The notes under the pieces are model-generated. The model had not been told where the DNA came from. It saw nothing but the letters and a program-made list of their open reading frames with translations, and did no database searches. Of a stretch of 64,000 nucleotides of DNA, positions 29,724 through 45,185 are shown one piece after another. The DNA lies in NCBI GenBank assembly GCA_005281725.1, contig SSBO01000012.1, forward strand, positions 2,896,194 through 2,960,193. The letters run 5' to 3'. The translations under genes were made by a program, and so were the position numbers. Position 1 is the stretch's first letter. Each line of letters starts with the position of its first letter. The DNA comes from Wuchereria bancrofti (Eukaryota; Nematoda; Chromadorea; Rhabditida; Onchocercidae).

Positions 29724-32700
29724 AATTACAGCGTCTATTATAATGATTGCTGCTAAAGCTGGAAATGGAGAAAGAGGAAGGCATTGGTGCTGCAGGCTAA
29801 AGGAGCAAAACCAAGAATGAAGTCGATACCAAAGGAGGAGGGCACGTTTGCGGTTGACAGATGATAGCAGGAAACATTGCCAAGAAGAAATTTGAGCCGT
29901 GGAGGAAGTCAATCTCCTATTACTTTGCCCCGTCCTGAAAGAAGCTCTCATCCATCGGTAACAATTTCTTATCCTTACTTTCCTCCTTCTTCCTTCTCAC
30001 TCCTTTTTAACTTTAGTGTACTCATACAACATGTCAGATAGAACTCTCAGAAATATTGCATTGCTCAATTATAACCTCGGTTCTTTACCCTTCTTTCCCA
30101 AGGCAAAATTCACTGAAAATCATACTGTTTGGTACATTTTTTTTACCAAATTTATAGTGGAGGATCTTGACATATCTCTATTTTTTGGATCGGGATTGTT
30201 AAGTTCTAGAGTAAAGCAGGCTACTTGCGTAATTAGTCTCTTTATGTTAGAAGTTGGAACTCTTTCGTCAACCTTAGTCATTACTAATGCTCAAATACAT
30301 TTCGAACACTCACCTGTTAAACATTTCGTTGCTTCATGATTGATCTGCACTGTATATAATGCCATACATTGAATACTGATTTGAGAAACAAGGTGACATA
30401 CCATTCCTAAGTTGTTTTCGTTTAGCTGTTGCTAATCAGTGGTCATGAAGCCGTATTCGAGAATGGATATATTGAACATAAGTTTTGGTTTTCAAAAAGT
30501 TTTGGAAGTGATTTTCGACATCAAAAATTCAATTTTCAGTATAATACAAATTTTTGGTGGCAAGAAAAAAAACGTTCAAAAGTGATAATATGTATAAACG
30601 AAAAGGAAAAACAGCAAATATATATGAAAGTAGAACAAAAGAGGAGTGACAATAAAATTTCCTAACCTGGATATCAAAGGTCTTTTGTAAGATAGTTAGT
30701 GAGAGAAGAAAGCCTTGCTGGAAATATTATCTTTTTTGTATTGCTAAAGAGAAATTTGTGTGTTAAGGAGGTGGTGATCAGATTTTTGTGGTGATAATCG
30801 TGAAGTGTGACGTCAACAGGTCTGCACGCTTCCTGCCATCTATACTTTGGTCAGATTGGTTTCAAACGCTTTTGTCCTATCACTGAAATTCACATATAAG
30901 TGGTGAAATATTTTTAATACTATGACATATAATACTCAAGAAATTCATGACTGTTTCTGGGGGAAACATTACCACATTACACTTTTCTGACAGGTTTTAA
31001 TGTTTAATTTCAACATCATAAAAACAGGAGCTTTTGACCGGATGAGCGCAATACTCTTAAATAGTTTGCTCGAAAGAGGGCCAGCAAGGGATCAGTGTTA
31101 CGATTCTTTGTTTAAGTGGGGGATAGTCGATCACTTCCGAATGTCATAATCAACCAGTTGTTGAGTGCAGTAATGTATTGGATATATAGTATGAAGAGAA
31201 TGTTGTAACATCAAAAAGAAGTTTGTTGAGTAGCAATCTCGTTAAAATGGTAGGCTTAATTATGCAATATGCTTTTCACTACTGGTGTTTCATTTTCCTT
31301 TTAAAGTCATCCATACATTGATTCCGGCATTCCATTAACGAATTTTTTACATATAACCTTGTATTACTTAATAATATACCTGATTGTATTTGTAGAATAT
31401 ATAGCTCGTTAAGTTACAAGATAAGGAATGGAAAATAACAAAACTTCTCGCAGAGGGGAACCATAAAGATCCTCTAGTTATTTTCATTGGATGATATTAG
31501 ATATGGAAAGCGTAAAATTACTTCACTTCAATTTTTATATTTCATTTATTAGTTCGAATCATTGTTGAAACAGACTATTGATTTATAATTCCTTTTCATC
31601 TGTTATTGGCTCATCTTGACTCGCACACACGTTCGACTCTAAAAATATGACCAGAAAAGCTATAGCTTAGCTGAAATACTTCATAATGAAATGCGAAAGT
31701 TGGATTTGATAATCAAAGGTAGCATACACGAATAATTAGTAATCATGGTTATTAACATTCATTTTAATTATAACATAAAATAGTGACTGTTTATTGGAAA
31801 GAACTTGAAATAACTAACTGCAGTTTCAAATTCACTACTTTTGAGATAACATTGAAAGCATAAACTTCCAGTTGAAGTACAATTTATATCTTTTATAATT
31901 CGGCGCTCCTTCATTCCACTGTAGAAGTTACAAAGATGGATTATTTATACCTGGACGATTGCTTATTTTTTGATCACTGTCTTCTTTTATCGTTATTGAT
32001 TTTTCACCCATTTCCTTCATCGATGAATTTAATTCATAAATCTTTCAGAATTCAGTTATTTTAGACAGATTACATTTTGTATGCATTATATACTTTTAGT
32101 TGATAAAATTTGTTTTTGTTGTATATTTTAACAAGTCGAAAAAAGTTAAATTTTAAAGTAGATGCGTACATTTTTTAGTAATTTTTCGGTCATAAGCATT
32201 GTTGATAAATTATGTTGTTAAATTATTTACATTATTAGACTGATCCAGTTTTCCTTTCTTTAATTTTTTCTCTTTCACAAATATTTCCTCCATATTTCTG
32301 ATATTTTCTCAACAAATAAAATTCACTGGATGAAAATGAAAGAGAAGAGGGAGATATTATGAGGAGCGGAAAGTTTCAAAAACAAATATAAAAACAGGAA
32401 AATTATCCTCGATCTTATGTAACTTTGAACCCAATGTGCAATTTTGTTTTTTTTTCATACACCTTTACTCAAAATATACTATTTGTAGCAGTGGTCATCA
32501 CAACTGACTCGCTATCGGCTGCTGGTTACTTCCGTCAGCTTTTCTGGTTTGTCTCTTCTACTGTATTGCCGTTTTGTGTTACGGGATGTTAACCAGTCAA
32601 TCAATGAATAAGAAAGGAAAAGATAAGTATGACTCGACTGAATGAAACTAAGTTATCTTGCTTAAAAATAAATTCTAACTAACAATTATACTGAACTTTG

Positions 32701-35700
32701 CATTATTATTGTCTGTTTTAACTCCAATTCCGGTACACAAAAGGAATGAAAGGATTCGTACACGAGAGTACAATTTAATAAGCTTTTTGGCAATACGCGT
32801 TGTATTATCAAAAAATTTATAAATAAAATTTTGCAACAAATAAAAGCAGTGAAAAAGAAACAATTGAGTTGTTGCAGTGAAATTCGTTTATTTCCAATTA
32901 GTTTCAAAGCCAATAAATACTATTTTATGTAAATTGGATGGTTGTTCAAGGAAGCTAAATATTTGGCAATATGGATTCAGTGATAAAAATCATAACAGAG
33001 AAGTGGGAAAATACCTGGTTCGATTATTTAATTTTCGATTCATCACAGCAGTACAATGATTTTTTAAGAAGCAATGAAAGGATGAATCTTTTCTTTACAT
33101 TATGAGTAGTTTAACTGATAAGAGCCGTCAGCAATAAATAATGTTGCTATAATTCGAGCTTTCACTTCAACCGTTATCATCACAACCTTTATGACCTCAT
33201 TATTAGCAAATCCCTCATAATTTTTCAACAGTTGAAGCATTATTTCAGTCATTCATCTTTCAACGTTTTCTAAATGTTAGAAGTCTTACTATTGGATTCA
33301 CTTTAAAAATGAACTGAATTCCAGTACTCCATAAATACTGATAAACATATGTGATGCTTTCAATTTGTTTCTGACCCTATAATCTTATTTTATTCTTAAA
33401 AAGTTTAAAAATTTCTGAAGTTCATAAAATTCTATTAAGAAATCGATGAAATTCATGCAAGTCATTTCTGAATTTCACGAAGTTTCAAATCATTATCGTA
33501 ACGAATTTTCACTTTCAATAAATATATCTTCAAGAATTTATATAAATGATGTCCAACAGTGGGATTCGATGGAAACTTCTTTTACTAGATGTTCTGTTGA
33601 ATCTATGTGCCTACAAGGTTGGTAATATTTCAATTGGTCCCTTCTTTAATCAAATAAGATCTAAATTTTCGAATGTTTTCAAAAAGAGTGGTCAAAAATA
33701 TTTGCTCCAGTATTACAAGCACAGCCTTCATTTAATGAACCTCAGCAAAATTTTCCCATGAAGATTTCACATCTTGTTCCATTCAGAATAATTTAAATGA
33801 TTTCTTACACGATAACTCGAAAGAAATTCGTTAACTCCAGTAAAAGTAACAATAAATTTAAAAATTCAAAATTTTGGATTGGCAAGAAGTTTTTTTCAGA
33901 AATAAAAAGGAGACAAAAATGGTAAAAATAGCTGCTATACAATAAGAAAAATAAAATTGAAAATAAGAGAAATGGGAAGGTTAAAAGAGCAAATGTTTGC
34001 TTAAGAAAGCCATAAAAGATGAAGAAATTTATTTTACATCGGAAAAACCATAAGAAAAAAACTTGCGAACAATCAAGAAATTTAAAGATAATCGATTGAA
34101 AGATTCTAAGTTTCGTTTATTTAGCAACAAATATGTCTGAAATCTGTTTCAAAAAGAAACTTAAAGAAATGGTTTAACGCTAACATCACAACCTTTTTTG
34201 AAGGCCTTAAGATACGTTAGTACTAGACATGTGACTGCTTTACTATTCAATGTACAGGTAGTGGAGATTATCCAAAATCCTCCAGAATGCCATTTATTTT
34301 CATTTCTATTATTCCTTTTCAAAACTGCATGATATCATCACTCAGCACATTACAAATAAATTGATTTATCAATGTGATATTCAAGTGACTGCGAAATAAA
34401 ATTATTTTTTCGGAAGAGTCACAGTCATCTTTCCAAATAAATGTCAAAATATATTTTATGGACTGAATAAAATGATAATCGTGTTACTATGTTTAGCAGA
34501 GATAGAGAAAAAGATGAAGATGAGGAATTGAGATATTCGGAACACCATTTTTAATTGAGCAAATTCAACAGGATCATTAAATCTACCCGATTATCGAATT
34601 GAACTCTTATTCCCAGTTACGCCAACGCACAGCAATTTTTTTTGGCTCTAACTGAAACTTCGAAAACATATACTTGGTGTCTGTTGTCTCTCGTTACTGC
34701 CCAGTCAGAAAGTGTCGGGATAAGCTTTTATGAGAAATATTATTCCTGTAGTAAATTCGCTAGTCTATTTCAGCAATTTGTTTAAGATAACTGAAATATA
34801 AACAAAAATTAGAATCCTGAAAACCTGCACAAAAATAGGTAATTTTTTATACGGATTTTCCAGGTTTATTACTACATAGGAAGTTATCATTCTGAGATAA
34901 ATTCTGATAGTGTTAGGGGACAAGAGATAACAATAATTAAACGATAAATCAAAGAAGCAATTTTATTAAGATATTAACTATGTAGGTAGAATAAGTTCTA
35001 ATGCCAGGTGAACTCTTCAAAGATGAAGAATAAGTTGTTGGAACTGTTTGTGTTGATAGAGCAAGTTTTGTGAGAAGTGCATGTGATATGAATTAATAAA
35101 AGTTTTCAACTTTACATTTTGCACTTCACATGTAAACCATGTTTATTTATTAAATTGAAGTGAATTTCAATGCTGATGGATGGTTAATGGAAACCTACTT
35201 TGAGTATTGCAAAATAAAATTCCCTGAGGTGCACTGTTGACATCATTTGTTTTTCGTAGAGTAAATGCCATGATGTTATCTCAGTTTCTTAAAAATACTG
35301 CAATTTCGTTAGTAGCTAATAGAATTTGGTTAGCGATAAGATTTCTTTCGAGATATTTTATGATTTGTATGTGAATAAGTTTTTATTAATAAGTAGAAAG
35401 TAGACGTCCTTTCGGTTATATAAGTTCTTCCATTTCAATATGTTTATCAGTGCAATTCCTCTAATTTTATGATCTTAAAAATGGGCATTAAAATTATTTT
35501 TATTAATGGAGTATTTTCATTTACTTGATTGTTTATCATTTTCGTTCTTTCTAATTAATTAACTAGTTTGTTCAGCTAGACAGTGATTAAATTTGTTCTT
35601 ATAAATTACAATGCTGCATTATTTACTCAACGGATTTTCAAAACAAGCAACGGTACTTGTCTATTTGCTTTTATAACAGAATAAATTCCGCTGTGTGCTG

Positions 35701-37254
35701 TCTACTGGTCTTAAAATTTTATTATACTTACCAGAGTTAAAGGTCTTAAAATTACTTTATAGAAATAGTATATTAATAGACTCTTCAAAATCTTTTCAAT
35801 CATTACCCGGATACTGAAAACTTTAAATCTGGTAAGTATAAGTGAAATAAGTGAAGCCTTGTTGATATGGAACTAAGATGTTTAGTTTATCAAACATATT
35901 AATTTCACTCGTTTCATCTCCCAATAATCACATCCGGAAGTGCGAAAAACAATTCTAAAGAGGGACAGGCTTCGCTTCCTATTTTTGCCAATTTTTACTT
36001 TAAATAAGTTATTAAATGAAAAGCAGTGGTGTGCATTACGTTTTGAATTTTAAAATTTTGCGCATTACTGCGAAAAGTTTCCAAAGATGAATCACATCAC
36101 GGAACAACAACGATGTTATTTGAACCTGGTTGAAATACCACCATTCTGTATACCTTGAGCAAACCTATTCTTTAGTATGTCAATAACCAAAAATAAATAT
36201 CTAAAAATCGTATGATTTAATTTTCTTAAATGGTTTAAGCAAAGGAGTAGTTATTAAGAAATCTGACTAAAAGTTTTGATTTTTTTCAATGAAAAAAAAA
36301 AAAAAAACAGAGAAGGACTTCGGTAATGATAGTTACCATTTTAAATAAGATCAGTTGGCTTCTTGATTGTTGTTTATTGGGTAATAACGGGATACTACTA
36401 GAGTTTATTTCTACTAAATGTCTCTCTTTTTCCTTATGAATCATTTATTGAAAAGTGCATCGTTGGTTATCGCTAAATGTTTCTTTTTCCGCTATGTTAT
36501 TCGAAATAAAATGGTAGTATGCAAAGTGCTCCCCACCCAAAATATATCCATCGCATAAATTAGATTTGTAATTTGCTTGCAGATTTTATTTGTAGAATTT
36601 AGAGTATTTTCCAGACTTGAAAATGTCTAGCCTGGCAAAACTTGAAAATCGTATCTCTTGTCTTTTATGCATTTGGCAAATCCGTAGGGAAAGCATGGAT
36701 TGCTATTGTAGAGAGTGAAAACTGAGCACTTCATAAGCAGCTGTGCAAACGAAGCGGCTGTGTAGTGCTACACGACGTATCGTCATCTTCTACTTTCCCT
36801 TTCTATCATGCAAAATTGCATTTTGCTGTCGCGTTCGAAAACTGCCGAACTTTTTATGATAATAAAGGTGTAAACATCTTTTGCGCTTATTCATCTATCC
36901 CTGGACAGATGTTTTTATCAATAAAAGCACTCGTTTTGTTGGTCTGAAAGGCCATGAAACTGAGGTTCCTTATCATAGAACGAAATTTAAAACGAATTAG
37001 AAAAAAAAACGAATAGATGTTTCTGTCTTTGAGCGACAGGCGGTCATACCAAACTTTTAGCATATGATATATTCATTGTTAACTACTATATGTGACTGAC
37101 TGACTGCCTGAATTTCATTTTCCAAAACATTAATTCAAGTTCCAAATCAAATATATTGAGTGTTAAATTCAGTTTTCACCTGAATATCAGGGTCGTTAAA
37201 AGATGGAAATCAGACTCCTTGAACTATCCAGAAAATATTTTCACTACTCCAACT

Positions 37255-37491
37255 CTAGAAAGCAGTCAAATTTTCCCGACTTCCTGCTCCTCTGATAGTC
37301 TGGTTAACAACTAGATGCACCATTGTTGAGATGAATTGATAGTCTGAAACTCTGCATTGTCTCTGGAATACCCTACTCTCATGCCAAAAGCAACGGCAAA
37401 AATCTGTTAGAAGTTTGCTACTTTCTCTTCTAATATCTTCTCTTAGTTTTTCCATGAGGAATTTATCTTTGGTCGTAAACTTTCGAGACAT
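37255..37491 (-). CDS. Possible small ORF, 78 codons
   Basis: Begins MSRKFTTKDKFLMEKLRED and ends at TAG. It is charged and lysine/arginine-rich, without recognised motifs. No splice acceptor precedes the ATG and no neighbouring exons were found. It may be chance or a piece of an unrecognised gene. Confidence 0.2.
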   Translation of the reverse strand: MSRKFTTKDKFLMEKLREDIRRESSKLLTDFCRCFWHESRVFQRQCRVSDYQFISTMVHLVVNQTIRGAGSRENLTAF

Positions 37492-39005
37492 AGATAAATT
37501 TTATTGTTTTACAGTGGATGACTCGGCTTCCCTGTTTTTAATTTTTGTATTGATAAAGGACTAATGCGAGTGATTGCTAATCAAGCATTAGAGTAAGGGC
37601 GGTACGGGATAATTTCCAGAAAAGCAGTTGTGAAATGGATGCAGTTGTTCATACAATACAGAAGTGTTTTTGAAGAACATCCTCACTCGTCATCCTGACA
37701 ATCCGTCATCGATATCTATCTAGTTAGATCAGTGTTATCCCAGCTATTCTATATTTATCTCTCCCTCAAAATCTTTCAGTCAAACCACGTAAGTTTTCTC
37801 TTTTTGTATTCTCCAGCATAAAATTTTTTATTTTTAGCCCACCCATTCATTTTGAATTACAGTTGATAACAGCAGTTAAGCTAGTCAGTTCAACTAACAA
37901 CCAGTTTGCCGACCGGTTAATTGCTCGGATTTTATCCCTAGTAGAATCATGTAAATACATGGATTTGAGTGAAAGTCAGTATCGTTATGACAATGCTTGT
38001 TCATCTTGGTCATATTTATAAATTTAGTATTTTAAAAGTCAACCTTTCCCTTTGCCTACTTCAGTTTCTTAAGTAGCTGACCTTTTGAAATTACCCATAC
38101 GATTATAAATCAATCCCGATTTTATTCTAATCACCTGAACAAAATTGATATCAACAAAAATCACGCTTTAAACATTATGAAAAGATGATACAACAAGTGA
38201 AGCATATCATCATTTTCAAAATTGCAATCTTACAATTTTACGATCTCACAATCGAACTCAATTACTAGGTTCGGTTTAAAAGAATAACTAGCTTATCCTA
38301 AAAACAATCCTCAAGGATAAGTCATTCTAAGTAGTAGTGCCGCAGGTAACAACAATTGAGTTTACCTGTTCCCTGCTACTTAACATGACCATCCATACTT
38401 GAACACTTAATTCGCCTTATCCGTAGAAACTTAATTCATTTCAGGAATCATTCCTTAGGAATACTATCCATGCATTCATTACTTTCAATCATAACAGTAA
38501 TAAAAATTGAAAAAAAAAAGAAAAAAGCTCGGGAAAAATAATCAGCAATGCTGAAAATGCATCTATGTAATTTCCCATCTGGACAGTTCCGAAGCGTTGA
38601 GAAAACCTCAAGATCTCAGAACTACCCTGTAGAAATGTGGAGAACCAATACATGCAACTCTAAATAATGTCCTTCCCCACTGGCTTTCTTTGCCACTCCT
38701 TGGGCATTCTTACTTTTTGTTTAACTTTTGTGATTTTTTAAATCATAAATTTTGCTCCAGTACGCTGTCTAATTAAAATTCAAACTTCGAATGAGTTTAC
38801 TGGAAGACATTTGAGAAAATTATCGTAAGATTCATTCAAATGCTATGTTTTCAAAAATCCATGTATATATAAATTCATTTGTTAGAACATACCAACTCTC
38901 TTTATTTCTACAGATGTAAATGTCTCCAGTTCATTAGCAGTGTTCATTTCGTTCACAGAAATGGTTCAGAGTTGAAATGCTAATACATACACTCATGTAT
39001 CACTC

Positions 39006-39063
39006 AAGAAATTATAATAGGTGAACTAGACAGCCACTAGTAAACTAAGTAAAGGTGAACCAA
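39006..39063. repeat. 58-bp direct repeat, copy 1
   Basis: Matches 39156-39213 at all but two positions (56 of 58), exactly 150 bp apart. The unit contains ATTATAATAGGT and AACTAGACAGCCACTA. Confidence 0.9.
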
Positions 39064-39155
39064 GTTCAGTAAACTTCGCGAATAAAAATGCTATTCATCA
39101 GTAATATGGTATGGGTCGAGACATACGATATGAATAAATTTTTTATTATTGATAA

Positions 39156-39213
39156 AAGAAATTATAATAGGTCAACTAGACAGCCACTAATAAACTAAGT
39201 AAAGGTGAACCAA
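39156..39213. repeat. 58-bp direct repeat, copy 2
   Basis: Second copy of the unit at 39006-39063; the two copies differ by two substitutions. Confidence 0.9.
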
Positions 39214-39289
39214 AATGATAAGACGGAGATGAGAAATACAAAGTACATAGCCAAACTGTTCTTTGGTTATTGTCAATTAGTTCCATATT

Positions 39290-39342
39290 ATTTTTGTAAC
39301 CTTTTTTAATATGACGAATTCTTATAATATAAAACACAATAA
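39290..39342. repeat. Diverged direct repeat, copy 1
   Basis: Shares about 50 bp with 39668-39718: ATTTTTGTAAC, then TTTAATAT, AATTCTTATA and TATAAAACACA in the same order, with several substitutions. Confidence 0.7.
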
Positions 39343-39667
39343 AAAAAGCTTTGAAAACATTACTGGAATCTGTGTCTAGAAATCTTCTGTCAGAGTTTAA
39401 TTTCTACCAGGATCTAATGAAGGAGTAAAACTTTCACTGTTTCAACCGGCTAATACTTCCCATCTAATGAGCAAAATTCAGCGGCTCACACCCACCTGAA
39501 TTATTTTGCTGTTTCTTTGTAACTATTCCTTGTTACTTCTTTCAACGCTAATTGGCAGGCTTTTTAACAAAAAGAAAATTTAAATTTGTTGATTTACTTC
39601 AGAATGATGCATACGAAGTTTTTCTATAGTTCAAACAATTGGTAGCAAGTCGTGTAGAAACATTTCA

Positions 39668-39718
39668 TATTTTTGTAACCCTCTTTAATATAACTAATTC
39701 TTATAGTATAAAACACAT
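39668..39718. repeat. Diverged direct repeat, copy 2
   Basis: Second copy of the unit at 39290-39342. The two are about 375 bp apart. Confidence 0.7.
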
Positions 39719-40228
39719 TTTTTTTACCAATTTAATTTCAAGCTGGAAAATATGAAAATGTTGCCCATTACTCCATTCTCGCTTACTCTAACAGCTGGGA
39801 CAACTTTTTCCGATGACCAGGACAATCACGCTTATTATTCATACGAAAAGCTGTAGTGGTAAAAAGCTAGCTTCTTGACTTTTTTCGAATTCTCTGGATT
39901 AATATTGCTAGAAAGTCAAAAATGACCCAAAACGCAGGAGGAATATTAACTTTAACATTTCAACCTGCTACCAAAAACCCACTGGAAAAAAGCAAGAATA
40001 ACTTGTATATTTCGGACAAAGTTGACAGTATCCTATAAAGGTAATTTTGTATCAAAATCAATGCTGCCGACTCACTGAAATTTGAGGATATTAAAAAGAT
40101 GAATACTTGTTTTCTACTACATTCATAGCTAAGACATGGAATACGCTAACATAGTGAATAAGTTTCCAAGCAAATATATTGTCACTTGAAATTTTTGGTT
40201 GGCATTCATCCTATTCTGCTGGAGTGTC

Positions 40229-41227
40229 TCATAGTTGTTTCAATTTATTTTTTCTAGGAACTGATATGAAATACAAATGAGACTTAAGCAGAATATAAAA
40301 TTTCCCGATTGATTCTATACAAATGAACAATACAGAGCGGATATATTTCAAAAGATATCTTTTGTCGCTTCTCGTTTTTTTCTTCTTGGGATCAGGATCA
40401 AAATAATGTCGAGTTGGACTAAAAGCTAATCGAATTGTGGTGGCATTGTGACCACTTTGGGTTATAAATAATTCTAAGATAATCTGAAGGTATCAAGTAC
40501 AGGAACTATGAAAGTAATTACTCGTAAAGCACAATTCACACAATGACAAAATTTGTGACACAGCGGATGAGACGACAAAATAACAATGTTCATGAACAAC
40601 ACAGAGCGGATAGTCAAATCTTTTATTATGTTTCGGAAAAAAATACTATTCAGTTATGGAAACTTGAAATTATTTTTTAGAGAAGGCTGTTACCGGTAAA
40701 TTATTACGATGTTCAACTGGTAGAATGTTCATTTGCTGAAGAGAATGAAAAGGTTATATAGAAGTAACAAACCGTGTAATGAACCTTTTCGCCTCCTCCG
40801 AAGCACTTTGCATGATGACGGATTCTTCACCACTACAAAGCTTCTTCACTTCAAACCAGAAGCTCTCAACATAGTAAAATCTTACCTAGCACAGACTGCG
40901 TAAACACAAACGTATCAACATCTCTCCCGATGAGTATTTCACGGCGGCCGCCCCTTAATTGTGGCATACAAGAGGTCCTTTTTCCGTCTTGGCTTGACCT
41001 TGTCTGTCGGTTGTTTCTAAGCGGTTAGGGGAGGGTGGAAGGGATGGCAATTTGATCATATCCGGTTTTACAAATTTCGAATAAGCGATTCGTATCTTGT
41101 TTGAATGTTTCTCGAAGTGTATGTCGTCTAACTGTAGGCTATACCGGATATCAATTCGATATTTTGTTGGTTCAGGAGGGAGACTGATCAGAAAATCTGT
41201 CGTTTTCATCAAATTGATATTTTTCAT
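40229..41227 (-). CDS. Possible small two-exon gene, unknown function
   Basis: Model: exon 41227-40970 (MKNINLMKTTDFLISLPPEP..., rich in Pro, Lys and Arg) joined at donor CTT|gtatgc to exon 40483-40229, which reads GHNATTIRLAFSPTRHYFDP then a basic run PDPKKKKTRSDKR. The phase is correct and the product 170 aa, but the last about 40 residues look intron-like. A second reading is also open: ATG at 40967 begins MPQLRGGRREILIGRDVDTF, ends at donor 40886/40885 and joins 40483 in another phase, giving about 50 aa. The intervening segment 40880-40777 is open too (FWFEVKKLCSGEESVIMQSA). A splice acceptor lies shortly upstream of the first ATG, and the start faces that of the pantothenate kinase gene 157 bp away, so a shared promoter is likely. 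I do not recognise the family. Confidence 0.4.
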
Positions 41228-41384
41228 ATGAGAAATTCTCTATCTATACACTGTGGGAAATATCAGAAATAATAGTTTTTTGTAAGTCTGTAAAGTAGGA
41301 CATACGATAAATAGTGTTTCGGTCCTACGAGAGCTTTAAATATATCAGTATTATTTAATTAATTTTAAGGAGACTTTGGCAATC
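41228..41384. promoter_or_regulatory. Putative bidirectional promoter region
   Basis: The 157 bp between the divergent start codons of the small minus-strand gene and the pantothenate kinase gene. It contains 3' acceptor-like sequences facing both ways (TTTTAAG before the kinase ATG, CCCACAG before the minus-strand ATG), fitting trans-spliced leaders. No specific promoter motif was identified. Confidence 0.35.
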
Positions 41385-45024
<3,640 letters not shown>

Positions 45025-45057
45025 AAAATAAATCACTACTTTCTTTGGAACTTGGGC

Positions 45058-45185
45058 ATCATTTTCCCGTTTTTGGATCACGGAACGAAAAAAGCATTAT
45101 TTCTGATAAATGAAGTGAGAGTTACTTTATCTAATTCTTATTTCGCAAATTTTTGTAGACGTCCCTTTTTCGGTTTTTTGATTCG
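45058..45185 (+). pseudogene. Duplicated fragment of pantothenate kinase exon 9
   Basis: Starts soon after the kinase stop codon. The stretch GGAACGAAAAAAGCA, then TATTT and TGATAA/CATGAAGT, repeats the end of exon 9 (44728-44772, [15 protein letters not shown]). The downstream part, TAGACGTCCCTTT, repeats intron 9 (about 44818-44831). The translated copy reads [14 protein letters not shown]. It is diverged and has no splice acceptor linking it to the kinase gene, so it is probably non-functional. Confidence 0.75.

Larger units (their letters stand above)
27149..40228. other. 13 kb region without a confident gene
   Basis: Both strands lack an exon chain with matching phases. Isolated exon-like pieces occur: 29870-29957 (+), ending at a good donor and reading LPRRNLSRGGSQSPITLPRP; 30016-30339 (+), 107 open codons; 30429-30560 (+), ISGHEAVFENGYIEHKF; about 33535-33618 (+), DVQQWDSMETSFTRCS; 37862-37979 (+), KLVSSTNNQFADRLIARIL between acceptor and donor signals, though its antisense frame is also open; and 37491-37255 (-), 78 codons beginning MSRKFTTKDKFLMEKLRED. 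These may belong to one or more genes with large introns, or be chance. Confidence 0.4.

Noticed and set aside
29625..29951. Minus-strand 108-codon frame with a poly-Val tail
   Set aside because: The Val run is the reverse of the CTA/GCT triplet repeat and the remaining part lacks a coherent motif; the plus strand is at least as plausible.
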